NCBI RefSeq assembly: GCF_023206215.1
Contig: NZ_CP065800.1
Location: 3,906,001-3,970,000, forward strand
Direction: 5' to 3'
DNA: 64,000 nt
Source of the DNA: Butyrivibrio fibrisolvens
GTDB taxonomy: Bacteria; Bacillota; Clostridia; Lachnospirales; Lachnospiraceae
The notes under the pieces were generated by a model, which searched no databases, had not been told where the DNA came from, and worked only from the letters and a program-made list of their open reading frames with translations. How positions within the stretch are numbered: the first letter of the stretch is position 1; every line of letters begins with the position of its first letter. The translations under genes were made by a program, and so were the position numbers. Positions 34,563 through 44,655 of this stretch are shown here, in pieces.

Positions 34563-34795
34563 GTTTTCGTCTCCCTTTGGATATATGGATTATCATACGT
34601 GCGCATTATTAAATGTACGATATAATGACACATTCACGCAATAGCCATTATATTCAAAATGCATAAATAGTTACGGAACTTTTTGTGCATTATTTCGTTT
34701 CTTATCAATATGACGTTTGAGGGAAGGTTATGTTCAAAGGATATCTTGAATAAATCCTCTTACTGTGTTAGATTTAATAAGGTTAAGAATTGAAT

Positions 34796-34894
34796 ACCTG
34801 CTAGGGGAGCTTTGCTGAGAAGAGCCTTTTGTTATACTGATAACATGGCTTGACCCTTATTACTTGAACCGGGTAATACCGGCGTAAGGAAGCA
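34796..34894 (+). promoter_or_regulatory. TPP riboswitch
   Basis: The conserved core is clear: CTAGGGGAGC, then GCTGAGA, then TGACCC, ACTTGAACC, GGGTAATACC and GGCGTAAGGAAG. These are the thiamine pyrophosphate-sensing helices. Downstream GTTTCCTTG (about 34943-34951) could pair either with the aptamer end AAGGAA or with the thiT ribosome site CAAGGAGG, so switching may act on translation. It precedes thiT by 120 bases. Confidence 0.96.
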
Positions 34895-35016
34895 TTTCAT
34901 TATCAACTTTCTGTAAGTGTGACGCACTAATTCTAACGGATCGTTTCCTTGGGCATATTCAAAAAACTAATATTTTATTACATTTTTTCAGCTAATGCTG
35001 CAAGGAGGGATATTCA

Positions 35017-35727
35017 ATGTCATTATTCTTCAATGCTGTCACAAGTGATGGCGAAACCACTTATTCATTCACTACCGCAGGCTACGCAGCCCTTATTATC
35101 GTGCTGATCGCTGCAGTTGTAGCCGCATGTTTTTTTAAGAACACCAAAGACCAGCACAAATTCAGCACACGCCAGCTTGTAGTATCAGGCATGTGCATAG
35201 CACTTGCATTTGTACTTTCTAATGTCAAGATTTTCAAAATGCCACAGGGTGGATCTATAACCCTTCTATCCATGTTTTTTGTATGCTTTGTTGGATATCT
35301 GTATGGTCTTAGAAGCGGACTTATGGCAGGACTTGCATACGGTCTTCTGCAGATGATCGTAGACCCTTATATCATAAGCTTCCCTCAGATGCTGTTCGAC
35401 TATATATTCTCATTCACAGCGCTGGGACTTTCAGGTCTTACAAGCACCAGAAAATACGGATTGTATTCCGGATATTTAATAGGTATAGTAGGCCGTATGG
35501 TATTTGCAGTTCTGTCAGGTGTTATCTTCTTCGGAATGTATGCTCCTGAAGGTCAGAATGTATGGGTATATTCATTTGGATATAACGGACTGTATATCAT
35601 CACAGAAGCAGCTATCACTATCGTAGTGCTCCTCATCCCTGCTGTCAGAAAGGGACTTAATCAGATCAGAGTTGCTGCCAACGAAGCTGATTCCAAGAGA
35701 ATCGCTGTAAATAAGCTGGCTTCATAA
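35017..35727 (+). CDS. thiT: thiamine ECF transporter S-component
   Basis: A 236-residue membrane protein. After one N-terminal helix extra to the usual family (residues 22-42), the ThiT core of six helices begins STRQLVVSGMCIALAFVLSN, with KMPQGGSITLLSMFFVCFVGYLYGL (thiamine-binding helix and loop) and a conserved GLAYGLLQMIVDPYIISFPQ. S-components capture the vitamin and dock on the general EcfAAT energising module, which is not in this window. The TPP riboswitch upstream confirms thiamine as substrate. AAGGAGGG precedes the ATG. Confidence 0.94.
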   Translation: MSLFFNAVTSDGETTYSFTTAGYAALIIVLIAAVVAACFFKNTKDQHKFSTRQLVVSGMCIALAFVLSNVKIFKMPQGGSITLLSMFFVCFVGYLYGLRSGLMAGLAYGLLQMIVDPYIISFPQMLFDYIFSFTALGLSGLTSTRKYGLYSGYLIGIVGRMVFAVLSGVIFFGMYAPEGQNVWVYSFGYNGLYIITEAAITIVVLLIPAVRKGLNQIRVAANEADSKRIAVNKLAS

Positions 35728-35745
35728 TATCACATTGCCAAAATC

Positions 35746-35795
35746 AGAGGCTGCTTCCTTAAATGTATTTTCAATTTAAGGTAGCAGCCTCTTTC
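35746..35795 (+). terminator. terminator of thiT
   Basis: AGAGGCTGC (35746-35754) pairs with GCAGCCTCT (35784-35792), with an inner CCTTAAAT/ATTTAAGG stem and a short T-run after. Confidence 0.85.
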
Positions 35796-35816
35796 TATAG
35801 ATCTGAATTTTGTCAT

Positions 35817-35890
35817 AAAAAAGCTTCTCACCAGCCATGGCAGCACCAGCAAATCCGAAGGGACGCTTCCTTGGCTGGTGAGAAGTTTTT
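35817..35890. terminator. long-loop bidirectional terminator at the addA end
   Basis: CTTCTCACCAGCCA (35824-35837) pairs perfectly with TGGCTGGTGAGAAG (35872-35885). T-runs flank both sides (five on plus, six on minus). The 34-base loop is large and contains a small GAAG/CTTC hairpin. Confidence 0.8.
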
Positions 35891-35899
35891 ATACATCAA

Positions 35900-38800
35900 T
35901 CATATGACTACGCTTTCGCTAAGTGCAAAGGAGTACAGGTACCGCTCCCTGACCTTCTTATGGGTCATCCTTTCAAGAGCTCTTGTGTAGTAATCTATCT
36001 GGACCTTGTACCTTGATAGAAGTTCAGATGCCTCCTTTACACGATCAGTCTTGTAATCTACAAGCACTATCTCATCTCCTTCTACAAACCATGCATCGAT
36101 AACACCCTGTATCAGCATGATCTCGCCATCAGGAAGATCTTTAGATACTTCTGTTGCCGGGATTCCCATCATGAACTGACGCTCTCTGTATAGGTCTCCC
36201 CTGATAGAAGCCTGCCTGAATCTCTTTCCAAGTTCTGTATCAAGGAATGCCACGATATCTTTGGCATAGATGCTCTTTACTGACGGCTCGTCCATTCTTC
36301 CTTCTGACTCTTTACGTTTTAGAAAATCAAGAATGTCCGCTGCAGTAATGTCATCTTTGGCCAGTATCTCATCATCCAGAAGTTCCATAACTCTATGGTA
36401 AGCTGTTCCTCTTCCTGCTCCCGACAGCTTATCTTCGTCATCGAAACCTTTGATGAATCTTGGGACATATTCTTCTTCATCTGATCTTATGATCCTGGTA
36501 TCAGGCTCTAGAGCTTCGGTATAAGCAGCTCTTTTTAGTTCAGATACTGTTGTCTTGGTATATAGCGAAGCATATTCCTTGTGACCATATTCAAAAGCAA
36601 AGTTATCTGCAAGTGCCTTGCCAAGATCCTGATCTATATCAAGAGGTGTTATGCCGCCTTCAAGTTTCTCCCTACGTATCACACTATCAACCTGGTCTTT
36701 GAGCACCATAGAGTTTAGATCACCGGAATACACAAGTTTTATCTTGGCAGGAGGAGTTATGCCTGCTGCCTCAATTGCGGTATTGCAGTTCTCTGAGTCC
36801 GTAACAGCTATCTTGTCATATCCTATAAGGCTTACGTCTACGCCAAGAGCATCTGCGACTTCCTTCATCGCAGGATGTCCTATCATAGAGCGAAGGATAA
36901 GGGTCAGATAATCTCCGGCTTTATTCCTTGCAGAATAGGGAAGGAGCTGTTCCTGATCTTTAGGTCCTTTACTAAAAGCCAGATACTGCTCATTTTGTAT
37001 GAACGTATCCATTTTACCTATCTGGCCTGTTATTATAAGCTTCTCCTTGGCTCTTGTAAGTGCTACATACAAAACTCTTAACTCTTCGCCAAGGCTGTCT
37101 TTTTTCATCCTGTCAGCTATCATGATACGCCTTGGAGTTACGGACTTGACTCTTAGATCCAGATCTACTGCATTAAGGCCTATACCTACGTCCTCTTCAA
37201 GAAGTACAGGCGCATTGGTATCCTGTTTATTAAAGCCTTTGGAAGTACCTGATACGAATACTACAGGGAATTCCAGACCTTTACTCTTATGAATACTCAT
37301 GATGCGCACTACATCGGCATTTTCATCTATGACATTGGCTTCGCCAAAATCCACCTCATACTTCTCGAGTTCCTCTATATAACGTATGAAGTTAAAAAGG
37401 CCCTTGAAGCTGGTATTTTCAAAAGAGGTTGCTCTTGTAAGCAGCATCTCGATATTGGCACGCCTTCTGATACCTCCCGGCATAGCTGTAACATAGTTAA
37501 GATACCCGGTAGAATCTATTATAAATTCAAGAAGTTCATGAACAGGCATATATACAGCCCTGCGCCTTAGGTCTCTTAGAGCATCAAGAAATGCATGAAC
37601 TCTTATCGCCAGTTCTTTAATCTCATCCGGTACTGTATTTTCTGATCCTGTGTCCTGTCTTTTTTCAGTATCATCTTCACATCCGTCATCTTCGCTAAGC
37701 CCTGTATCACATATAAGTCCTGAAAACTTCTCTATATACACAAGATGCTCATAGAACTTATCAGGGATCTCTTCTTCCTTTTTTCTAAGGTCGCCGCATA
37801 CAAAGGCTTTGATACGGGCAAGATCTTCATCAGTGAATCTTCCGATCGCAGAATGCATCACAGATGCAAGAGGTATATCCTGAAGAGGATTGTCAATAAT
37901 GCGCAGGTAGTTCAGCAGTGTCGCAACTTCTATCGCTGCAAAATATCCTGTTCTTGACTCAATATATGCAGGTATACCTTCTGACTCTAAAATCTTTCTA
38001 AAAGTATCATCCCATCCAAGGGTTGCTCTTAATAGGATCACTATATCGCTATAATGAATACTTCTAAAGCCGCCGTTTCCATCAGATACATAGCCGTCTT
38101 TGATCAGTTCTTTGATCCTTCCGGCTATTACCATAGCTTCCTTTTGTCTTGGGTTAAGCTTCTGTCCGGGCCTTATAGGTTCATCTTCAAGTCCCCATAT
38201 ATCAGGCCCATCCTCATCTTCCGGTGCGCTATCTTCACCTGACTCGCTATCAGAGCCAGTACTAGCATCATCATCCTGAAGCAGTATTATCTCCGGAGCA
38301 AAAAAATCTTCCTCGCTAGGATCATCAGGATACGAAGCACCTGTTATGAGCATAGCATCCTCGTCATAAGAAACCTTGCCAAGGTCAGCCCCCATTATCC
38401 TTCTGAATATATAATTGACAAAATCAAGGACCCTACGCCTACTTCTAAAATTCCTGTGAAGATCTATACGCCTAAGAGACGCTGTATCTGACTTATCGTA
38501 AGTCCTGAGCTTATCCATAAAGATCTCAGGTCTTGCAAGACGGAACTTGTAGATACTCTGCTTGACATCACCTACCATAAATCTGTCATAGGTATCTTCG
38601 GTACTTCCTGCTATAGCTGATAGTATCAGTTCCTGAACAGAGTTACTGTCCTGGTACTCATCTATCAGGATCTCCCTGTAGAACTCAGCATACTGCATTG
38701 CCACATCTGTAGGCTTATTCTTCCTGGTCTCGGGATCATGGTCTATAAGGATATTCAGAGCAAAATGCTCCATATCGCCAAAGTCGATGATATTTTGTTC

Positions 38801-39871
38801 ACGCTTTTTGTCATCAAGAGCCTGTTTAAAATCTATCGCAAGTTCAGATAAGCCTTTAAGAGCGCGTGATGCCAGCATACTTGCAGCGATTATCGTCTCT
38901 TTGTCCTGAGCAAAATATTTTTCTTTAAAAGCCTTAATGCTTTTTTTGACATCATCTCTTATCTTTTTGACCATATCTCTTTTATCAGGAGATACGCTGT
39001 CATCCTTTTTGCGAGGAAGGGTTGCAAAGGACATAGTATTCAGGGCATTTCGAAGTGATTCATAATCCATACGCTGCGCAGCATTCTGTATCATATCCTT
39101 CTCAGATTCAAGAAGCTCTTCATACATATACGGGCCATCCGGCTGATTGCAGATAATTATGCCCCTTTGGATACTAGCAGCAAGCTCGTATAGATCTGTC
39201 CTTACAGATTCTATGTACTCTGTGACCCAGTCCTTGGTATCGAAAGTCTCTTCATCTATATCATAGTCATGACTCCTGTCTCTAAGCCAGTCAACCGGCC
39301 ATGGCATACTAATAGAATAGTGATACAGGCGCAGCAGCTGCTGCTCAAGACCTTTATCCCCTGATCCTTCTGAAAAATACTCAGCTGTATACATAAAATC
39401 TTCGTCAGCTTCTTCGTATTTGGCTTCAAGCAGGTCCTTCATAACACTCTCTTCGAGGAGTTTGATCTCACCTTCATCTGCAACCCTGTAGGATGGATCT
39501 ATACCAATATCATTAAAATTATTCCTTATAATATACTGGCAAAAAGAGTCTATCGTAGTGATCTGCGCATTATGAATAAGTGTCTCCTGCTTCTGAAGAT
39601 GGGCATCGTCAGGACTTTCAAGGAGCCTTTTGGCTATAGCTGCAGTTATCTTATCCTTCATAGAAGCTGCCGCAGCTCTAGTGAATGTAACCACCAGAAG
39701 ATGATCTATATCAAGAGGTTCTTTGCCATCCTCCCCATTCGTTATTAGTTGTATTATTCTCTCAACAAGAACAGCTGTCTTACCTGATCCTGCCGCAGCA
39801 GATACCAGAATATTACAATTCCTTGCGTCTATGACCGACTGCTGTTCACTTGTAAACTTAACTTCTGCCAT
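35900..39871 (-). CDS. addA: ATP-dependent helicase/nuclease subunit A
   Basis: About 1323 residues from the ATG at 39871, which has GAGGG five bases upstream; an ATG four codons earlier is the alternative. It is a UvrD-type superfamily 1 helicase with Walker A SAAAGSGKTAVL near residue 30, Walker B/II ILIDEYQDSN near 420, later motifs RIMSIHKSKGLEFPVVF and VLYVALTRAKEKLII, and a C-terminal RecB-family nuclease with IVLVDYKTDR near 1270. AddAB resects double-strand ends to load RecA, the Firmicute counterpart of RecBCD. An acidic insert (ASTGSDSESGEDSAPEDEDG) lies near residue 540. It overlaps addB by 14 bases. Confidence 0.96.
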   Translation of the reverse strand: MAEVKFTSEQQSVIDARNCNILVSAAAGSGKTAVLVERIIQLITNGEDGKEPLDIDHLLVVTFTRAAAASMKDKITAAIAKRLLESPDDAHLQKQETLIHNAQITTIDSFCQYIIRNNFNDIGIDPSYRVADEGEIKLLEESVMKDLLEAKYEEADEDFMYTAEYFSEGSGDKGLEQQLLRLYHYSISMPWPVDWLRDRSHDYDIDEETFDTKDWVTEYIESVRTDLYELAASIQRGIIICNQPDGPYMYEELLESEKDMIQNAAQRMDYESLRNALNTMSFATLPRKKDDSVSPDKRDMVKKIRDDVKKSIKAFKEKYFAQDKETIIAASMLASRALKGLSELAIDFKQALDDKKREQNIIDFGDMEHFALNILIDHDPETRKNKPTDVAMQYAEFYREILIDEYQDSNSVQELILSAIAGSTEDTYDRFMVGDVKQSIYKFRLARPEIFMDKLRTYDKSDTASLRRIDLHRNFRSRRRVLDFVNYIFRRIMGADLGKVSYDEDAMLITGASYPDDPSEEDFFAPEIILLQDDDASTGSDSESGEDSAPEDEDGPDIWGLEDEPIRPGQKLNPRQKEAMVIAGRIKELIKDGYVSDGNGGFRSIHYSDIVILLRATLGWDDTFRKILESEGIPAYIESRTGYFAAIEVATLLNYLRIIDNPLQDIPLASVMHSAIGRFTDEDLARIKAFVCGDLRKKEEEIPDKFYEHLVYIEKFSGLICDTGLSEDDGCEDDTEKRQDTGSENTVPDEIKELAIRVHAFLDALRDLRRRAVYMPVHELLEFIIDSTGYLNYVTAMPGGIRRRANIEMLLTRATSFENTSFKGLFNFIRYIEELEKYEVDFGEANVIDENADVVRIMSIHKSKGLEFPVVFVSGTSKGFNKQDTNAPVLLEEDVGIGLNAVDLDLRVKSVTPRRIMIADRMKKDSLGEELRVLYVALTRAKEKLIITGQIGKMDTFIQNEQYLAFSKGPKDQEQLLPYSARNKAGDYLTLILRSMIGHPAMKEVADALGVDVSLIGYDKIAVTDSENCNTAIEAAGITPPAKIKLVYSGDLNSMVLKDQVDSVIRREKLEGGITPLDIDQDLGKALADNFAFEYGHKEYASLYTKTTVSELKRAAYTEALEPDTRIIRSDEEEYVPRFIKGFDDEDKLSGAGRGTAYHRVMELLDDEILAKDDITAADILDFLKRKESEGRMDEPSVKSIYAKDIVAFLDTELGKRFRQASIRGDLYRERQFMMGIPATEVSKDLPDGEIMLIQGVIDAWFVEGDEIVLVDYKTDRVKEASELLSRYKVQIDYYTRALERMTHKKVRERYLYSFALSESVVI

Positions 39872-42800
39872 GTTGTCCCTCATCTTTGATAAGTGTCATA
39901 ACTTCATCCTCAGATAACTTAGATAGCTCCCTGAGCTGATATCCGGGCGTTGATACATCAAAACCGCATATAGACCTGAAATTGCAATAGGTGCATGCAT
40001 TCTTATTGCCAAGACTATAAGGATTGACCTCTATATCTCCGTCCAGGATTCTGCGGCCATACTCCCTTATCTTGTGCCTTACATAGGACGATACCGCCAT
40101 GTATGAATCATTTTCCATTACCTGCGATGATGCATAGAAAGATCCGTCTTTTTTGAGCTTTACATGCAGGATATCTGATTCCGTAGCGCCTTGTGCTATA
40201 GACTTATCAAGAAGATCTATGACCTTCTTGTCAGCATTGATAACACCTGATGCTTTGAGCTCTTTGATGATCTTCTGATTGATCCTCTCAGGATCATTGT
40301 CTGTATCCTTGGCATCCACCAGAGGATCTGCCACATGATAGTACAATATCGCAGCAGGTACGACTTCCTTGTCAGGGTTATCGTGACGCTCCATAGCCAT
40401 AGCCACGTTCATGTAGACTACAAGCTGTAACTGCAGTCCATAATACACAGAAGCTATGTCAAAAGACTTATTGCCTGATTTAAAATCTATGATCTTGATA
40501 TATATATTGTCATCTTCATCAGTTGCAATATCCATACGGTCTATGCGGCCATGCAGCTGCATCTTCTGCCTGATCCTGGTCTCTTCTTCAGGAGTCAGAG
40601 CTATATTGATCTCGTCTATATTACCGGCTTCCTTGAAGTCCAGCTCGAACTTCTCAGGCTTAAAATCTCCTTTTTGCAGCTGATAGCGAAGTGTCTTGAC
40701 GCTTCTAAGCAGGATACGATACATACGATCAATAGCAGCAACATTACGAGCAGATGAATACAGGACATTCTCGCCATACTCGCCTGTAACTTCCTGTATG
40801 ACCTCCGACAGGATCTCCTGCCCCTGCTCATCTGTAAACTTGGTCCATTCTATGCCCTTTTCTTCAAGCCTCAAGGAAAAAAGTTCCAGAACGCTGTGGA
40901 AGACATTACCAAGGTCTGCATTGTCAAAATCATATTCACTTCTTTCATCAAGCATAAGTCCGTACTTAACAAAATGCTCGTAGCAGCAGGATGCAAATAC
41001 TTCAAGTCTGCTGACAGAATTCTCAAGATAATTGCCATAAAGAGCAGATGCAAGTGCCTTGGGCAGAGGCGAATTGGTATATCTTAAAAAGGCCGCTTCA
41101 TGAACCCTCTTAGCAGCGGCGGGATCATCTTTATTCAAAATATCATAGAGTGTCAGGAACTTCTTCTCCTCATCCTCCTTCATATTGCCATCTGCATACT
41201 CTCTGGCCTTCATACAGATATAGGTCCTGGCATCATTCATATTAAGGAGCTGTCTCTCTATAGGATCCGTGCCTGGCATTCTGACTTTAAGATCCGGGAA
41301 CAAAGCCCTGATCTTGCCTATGATATATGCAGGATTAAGGCTCTTACCATCTGCAGATATCCCTGCATATGACATATACAGAAGCTTTGAAGGCTTAGTC
41401 AGATTCATATACAGATAGAGCCTCTGGATATACATCTGCTGCCTTGGAGACGGCGCAAGCTCTATATCCGGAACGCTTGTCATAAGGAACTGCCTGTCTA
41501 TATCCGACAATATACCGCCTTCTGATGCATGCTTAGGAATATTGGTATCATTGACTCCCAGAAAAAGTAGATACTTGATATTAGAAAGACGGCTTCTCTC
41601 TATATCTCCGACTCTTACAGTATCAACATTCTGCGGGATAGTACCAACCTCTATCTCTCCAAATCCAGCATCCAGGATCTCCATATATTCTTTTAATGAT
41701 ATCTTCTCATCTCCAAGAAGAAGGGCAACCTGATCCAGAAGTTCCATGATCTTGCCATATATCTGGCTGTACTCATCAGCCTTGACACCATCACCCTCTA
41801 TGGCAAAACGCTCTGCATATCTTAAAAGCTTGGCACCTGCATTACCTTTTTGTATAAATTCATATAGACCCTTAGACAGTTCCAGCACAGTCTTTTTATG
41901 ATTGTCCATGATAGGACTTATCATATCTACAAGTTCCTGTCTCATGCGATTCATCTCATCCAGGAACAAGACCATCCTCTCATCGTCCTTAGCATCAGCC
42001 TTCCTGCGGCTTCTAGGGCGCCTTGTGAATATATCTTCCCAGGCTTTATGCCCCCTTATGCCAAGAGATCTGACATAGTTCTCAAGAAGGTCTATCTTGT
42101 CATCATCAAAATCCATCATACCGCTTCGCATGAAATGAAAGACCGTCTCATAGCTGTAATCGGTTCTGACTATATCAAGGGCGCTGCGGATGTATTCTAT
42201 AAAGGGATTGAGCTTAATACCTCTGGTCTCATCAATATAAACAGGTATACCAAAAGTATCAGCATCTCTTTTGATCTTCTCACCATAAGTAGACAGATCA
42301 CCACAGACTATCGCAAAATCGCGGTAGAACAGCTCAGGATCCTTCCTGATCATGCGGCTTATGAAGATAAGAGCCTGTCGCACCTCTTCAGAAGGACTGT
42401 CACACTGAGCTATAACTATACTATCTGAAACATCAGCACTATCACCATCATAAGAAGATGCTCTGTATCTGAACAGATTCTGCTCAAGAAATGCCATAGG
42501 CGCATTGCCTTTGAGCCTGTAATTAGTCCCCTTAAGGACTATATCGTCGTTGTGAAGATCCCTGTATCCCTTCCACCTGTCATAATCAGGCGTTCCCATA
42601 GGATCAAGTCTTTGAAGACATCTCCACTCACACTTAAGAAGACTCTGGACAGTTTTCTTACTCAGGTAAAAGAGCTCCTGCTCGCTTATATTATCTTTGT
42701 AAGGATCTGACTCATCATCCATCTCAAGTGATACGATAACTTCGCTAGCACATGTAAGCAGCTCTTCTATGACCCTGTACTGAATAGGAGTAAATCCCGT

Positions 42801-43409
42801 AAAGCCGTCAAATACGATAACGCTGTCTTTGACAAGGTTAGAAGCGGCAAGTCTCTTACACAAAAATGAGAGAGTCTCTTCGGGAGTAACGTATTTACCT
42901 TCTGTATATTCCTGAAACTTTTGATATAGCAGCTGTAGATCAGAGAGTTTACTCTTAAGAGCTCTTCTTGACTGGCAATTGTCAATCAATATCTTCATCT
43001 GATCAGGCCCTACATCATACTGCATCAGCTCTGATATTGTAGACTTGACTTCGTCTATATATCCTGCTCTGTGCATATGAGAGCCAATAACAGGAAGTTC
43101 GTCCTTATTAAGATCAGCAACATGCCTTAAGATAAGAGACTTACCTACATCATCAAGGACAGCTTCTGTGCGCCTTCCTGTCTCTTCAAATATTCTGTGG
43201 GATAGTCGTCCAAAAGATAAGACGTCAATATTCATGATGCCCTGATCGGGATGCATCCTGACGATGTCCATCTGCGTCTGCATGGTGAACTGGTCAGGCA
43301 CTATGATAAGGTAGTTCCTGTCAGTATCTTTGGTACTACGATCTATGATCTCTTCATATAGTCTGTGGCTCTTACCTGAGCCTGAAGCTCCAAAGCAAAA
43401 TCTAAGCAT
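39858..43409 (-). CDS. addB: ATP-dependent helicase/nuclease subunit B
   Basis: The ATG at 43409 has GGAGGG four bases upstream and yields 1183 residues; the longer reading is rejected. It starts MLRFCFGASGSGKSHRLYEE, the AddB P-loop, and has an inactive helicase body. The C-terminal nuclease shows IKIIDFKSGNKSFD and GLQLQLVVYMN. The four iron-sulfur ligands are a cysteine in ASCCYEHF near residue 808 and the terminal CTYCNFRSIC. AddB recognises Chi-like sequences and cuts the 5' strand. It precedes addA in the operon with overlap. Confidence 0.95.
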   Translation of the reverse strand: MLRFCFGASGSGKSHRLYEEIIDRSTKDTDRNYLIIVPDQFTMQTQMDIVRMHPDQGIMNIDVLSFGRLSHRIFEETGRRTEAVLDDVGKSLILRHVADLNKDELPVIGSHMHRAGYIDEVKSTISELMQYDVGPDQMKILIDNCQSRRALKSKLSDLQLLYQKFQEYTEGKYVTPEETLSFLCKRLAASNLVKDSVIVFDGFTGFTPIQYRVIEELLTCASEVIVSLEMDDESDPYKDNISEQELFYLSKKTVQSLLKCEWRCLQRLDPMGTPDYDRWKGYRDLHNDDIVLKGTNYRLKGNAPMAFLEQNLFRYRASSYDGDSADVSDSIVIAQCDSPSEEVRQALIFISRMIRKDPELFYRDFAIVCGDLSTYGEKIKRDADTFGIPVYIDETRGIKLNPFIEYIRSALDIVRTDYSYETVFHFMRSGMMDFDDDKIDLLENYVRSLGIRGHKAWEDIFTRRPRSRRKADAKDDERMVLFLDEMNRMRQELVDMISPIMDNHKKTVLELSKGLYEFIQKGNAGAKLLRYAERFAIEGDGVKADEYSQIYGKIMELLDQVALLLGDEKISLKEYMEILDAGFGEIEVGTIPQNVDTVRVGDIERSRLSNIKYLLFLGVNDTNIPKHASEGGILSDIDRQFLMTSVPDIELAPSPRQQMYIQRLYLYMNLTKPSKLLYMSYAGISADGKSLNPAYIIGKIRALFPDLKVRMPGTDPIERQLLNMNDARTYICMKAREYADGNMKEDEEKKFLTLYDILNKDDPAAAKRVHEAAFLRYTNSPLPKALASALYGNYLENSVSRLEVFASCCYEHFVKYGLMLDERSEYDFDNADLGNVFHSVLELFSLRLEEKGIEWTKFTDEQGQEILSEVIQEVTGEYGENVLYSSARNVAAIDRMYRILLRSVKTLRYQLQKGDFKPEKFELDFKEAGNIDEINIALTPEEETRIRQKMQLHGRIDRMDIATDEDDNIYIKIIDFKSGNKSFDIASVYYGLQLQLVVYMNVAMAMERHDNPDKEVVPAAILYYHVADPLVDAKDTDNDPERINQKIIKELKASGVINADKKVIDLLDKSIAQGATESDILHVKLKKDGSFYASSQVMENDSYMAVSSYVRHKIREYGRRILDGDIEVNPYSLGNKNACTYCNFRSICGFDVSTPGYQLRELSKLSEDEVMTLIKDEGQHGRS

Positions 43410-43553
43410 ATGTCCCTCCGGGATGTAAAAAATTTTGTAACATCCCTCAAAATCCAATATCTCTATTCATTAATACTTTTACTATAGCACACTTTTAGCT
43501 ATAATTATTTTATCCAAATTCTAAAAAAGGGGTATCAAGGAGGAATATAATTA

Positions 43554-44558
43554 ATGATTTCTAAAAAGAAGTTATTGCAGGCAGTGTCTGTATCTGCTCT
43601 TAGTGCTGTTCTTGCAATAGGAGCACTTACTAATGCTGCTACTGTTAATGCTCAGGCCGGCATCAATGAACTTACAGGACTTGCTACAACAGCGCCTGAA
43701 AATCAGCGTCCTATAGCTGTCATGATCGACAATGATAAGAGGGCCAATCCTCATTATGGTCTGTCAGAAGCTGATGTTGTATATGAGATGATCAACTCAA
43801 CTCACAACAACCGTGTAACACGTCTTATGGCTGTCTATAAGGATTACAACTCTGTATCAAGGATCGGTAACATCCGCTCTACAAGACCTACCAATATCAT
43901 GCTGGCTGCTGAGTACAATGCAGTTCTTATTCATGATGGCGGTCCATTCTATATCTATCCATATTTTGATGCAACAGGTCTTAACCACTTATCAGGCGGA
44001 TTTTCAAGAATACCTAACGGTAAGCCAAGAGAATTCACAGAATACTGCACAGCCGGTGAAGCTGCTTCCAGAATGGCCAAGGCCGGATATCCATCAGCTT
44101 ATACCGCATATGAAGGACAGCACTATACATTTGGTGCCAACTCACTTGCAGATGATGCAGGAGTAGCTGTTGCTACAAACGTATCTGTACCATTTCCACA
44201 CAATTCAACACAGTTCGTATACAACGCTGCAACAGGTACATATGACTATTATGAATTCGGAAGTCCTGTAGTAGACGGTGATGACAAGCAGCAGGTTACA
44301 TTCACCAATGTATTCCTTCAGGACTGCGACTTCACACTTCTTGATAAGAACGGATATATGGTATATAACTGCATCGGAACCAATGTAGGCTACTACCTCA
44401 CAGGCGGTATGGTAATCCCTGTAACATGGCTTAAGACATCTTATACAGGAGCTACAAAATTCTACACATTAGATGGTGCTGAGCTTGTAGTTAATCCAGG
44501 AAAGACTTATATAGCACTTGTTCCATCTGATGCTTGGGGTCAGGTTGGAATCAAATAA
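43554..44558 (+). CDS. secreted DUF3048 (YerB-like) protein
   Basis: The 334-residue protein has a signal peptide (KKKLLQAVSVSALSAVLAIGALTNAATVNAQA, split by the cleavage region; no lipobox). The mature part carries the DUF3048 pattern: NELTGLAT, RPIAVMIDNDKRANPHYGLSEADVVYEM, RLMAVYKDY, RIGNIRSTRP and HDGGP, followed by a C-terminal domain. The Bacillus relative YerB is a lipoprotein of unknown function; here it seems to be freely secreted. AAGGAGG precedes the ATG, and a strong terminator follows. Monocistronic. Confidence 0.88.
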   Translation: MISKKKLLQAVSVSALSAVLAIGALTNAATVNAQAGINELTGLATTAPENQRPIAVMIDNDKRANPHYGLSEADVVYEMINSTHNNRVTRLMAVYKDYNSVSRIGNIRSTRPTNIMLAAEYNAVLIHDGGPFYIYPYFDATGLNHLSGGFSRIPNGKPREFTEYCTAGEAASRMAKAGYPSAYTAYEGQHYTFGANSLADDAGVAVATNVSVPFPHNSTQFVYNAATGTYDYYEFGSPVVDGDDKQQVTFTNVFLQDCDFTLLDKNGYMVYNCIGTNVGYYLTGGMVIPVTWLKTSYTGATKFYTLDGAELVVNPGKTYIALVPSDAWGQVGIK

Positions 44559-44579
44559 TTATCTATATATTAAAAGTAT

Positions 44580-44612
44580 GGGGATCATATCTGCGGATAT
44601 GATCCCCTTTTT
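44580..44612 (+). terminator. terminator of the DUF3048 gene
   Basis: GGGGATCATATC (44580-44591) and GATATGATCCCC (44596-44607) form a perfect 12-bp stem with a four-base loop, followed by Ts. Confidence 0.92.
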
Positions 44613-44655
44613 GATACAACATTACATCAACATTACGCAACATTACAACTACATT

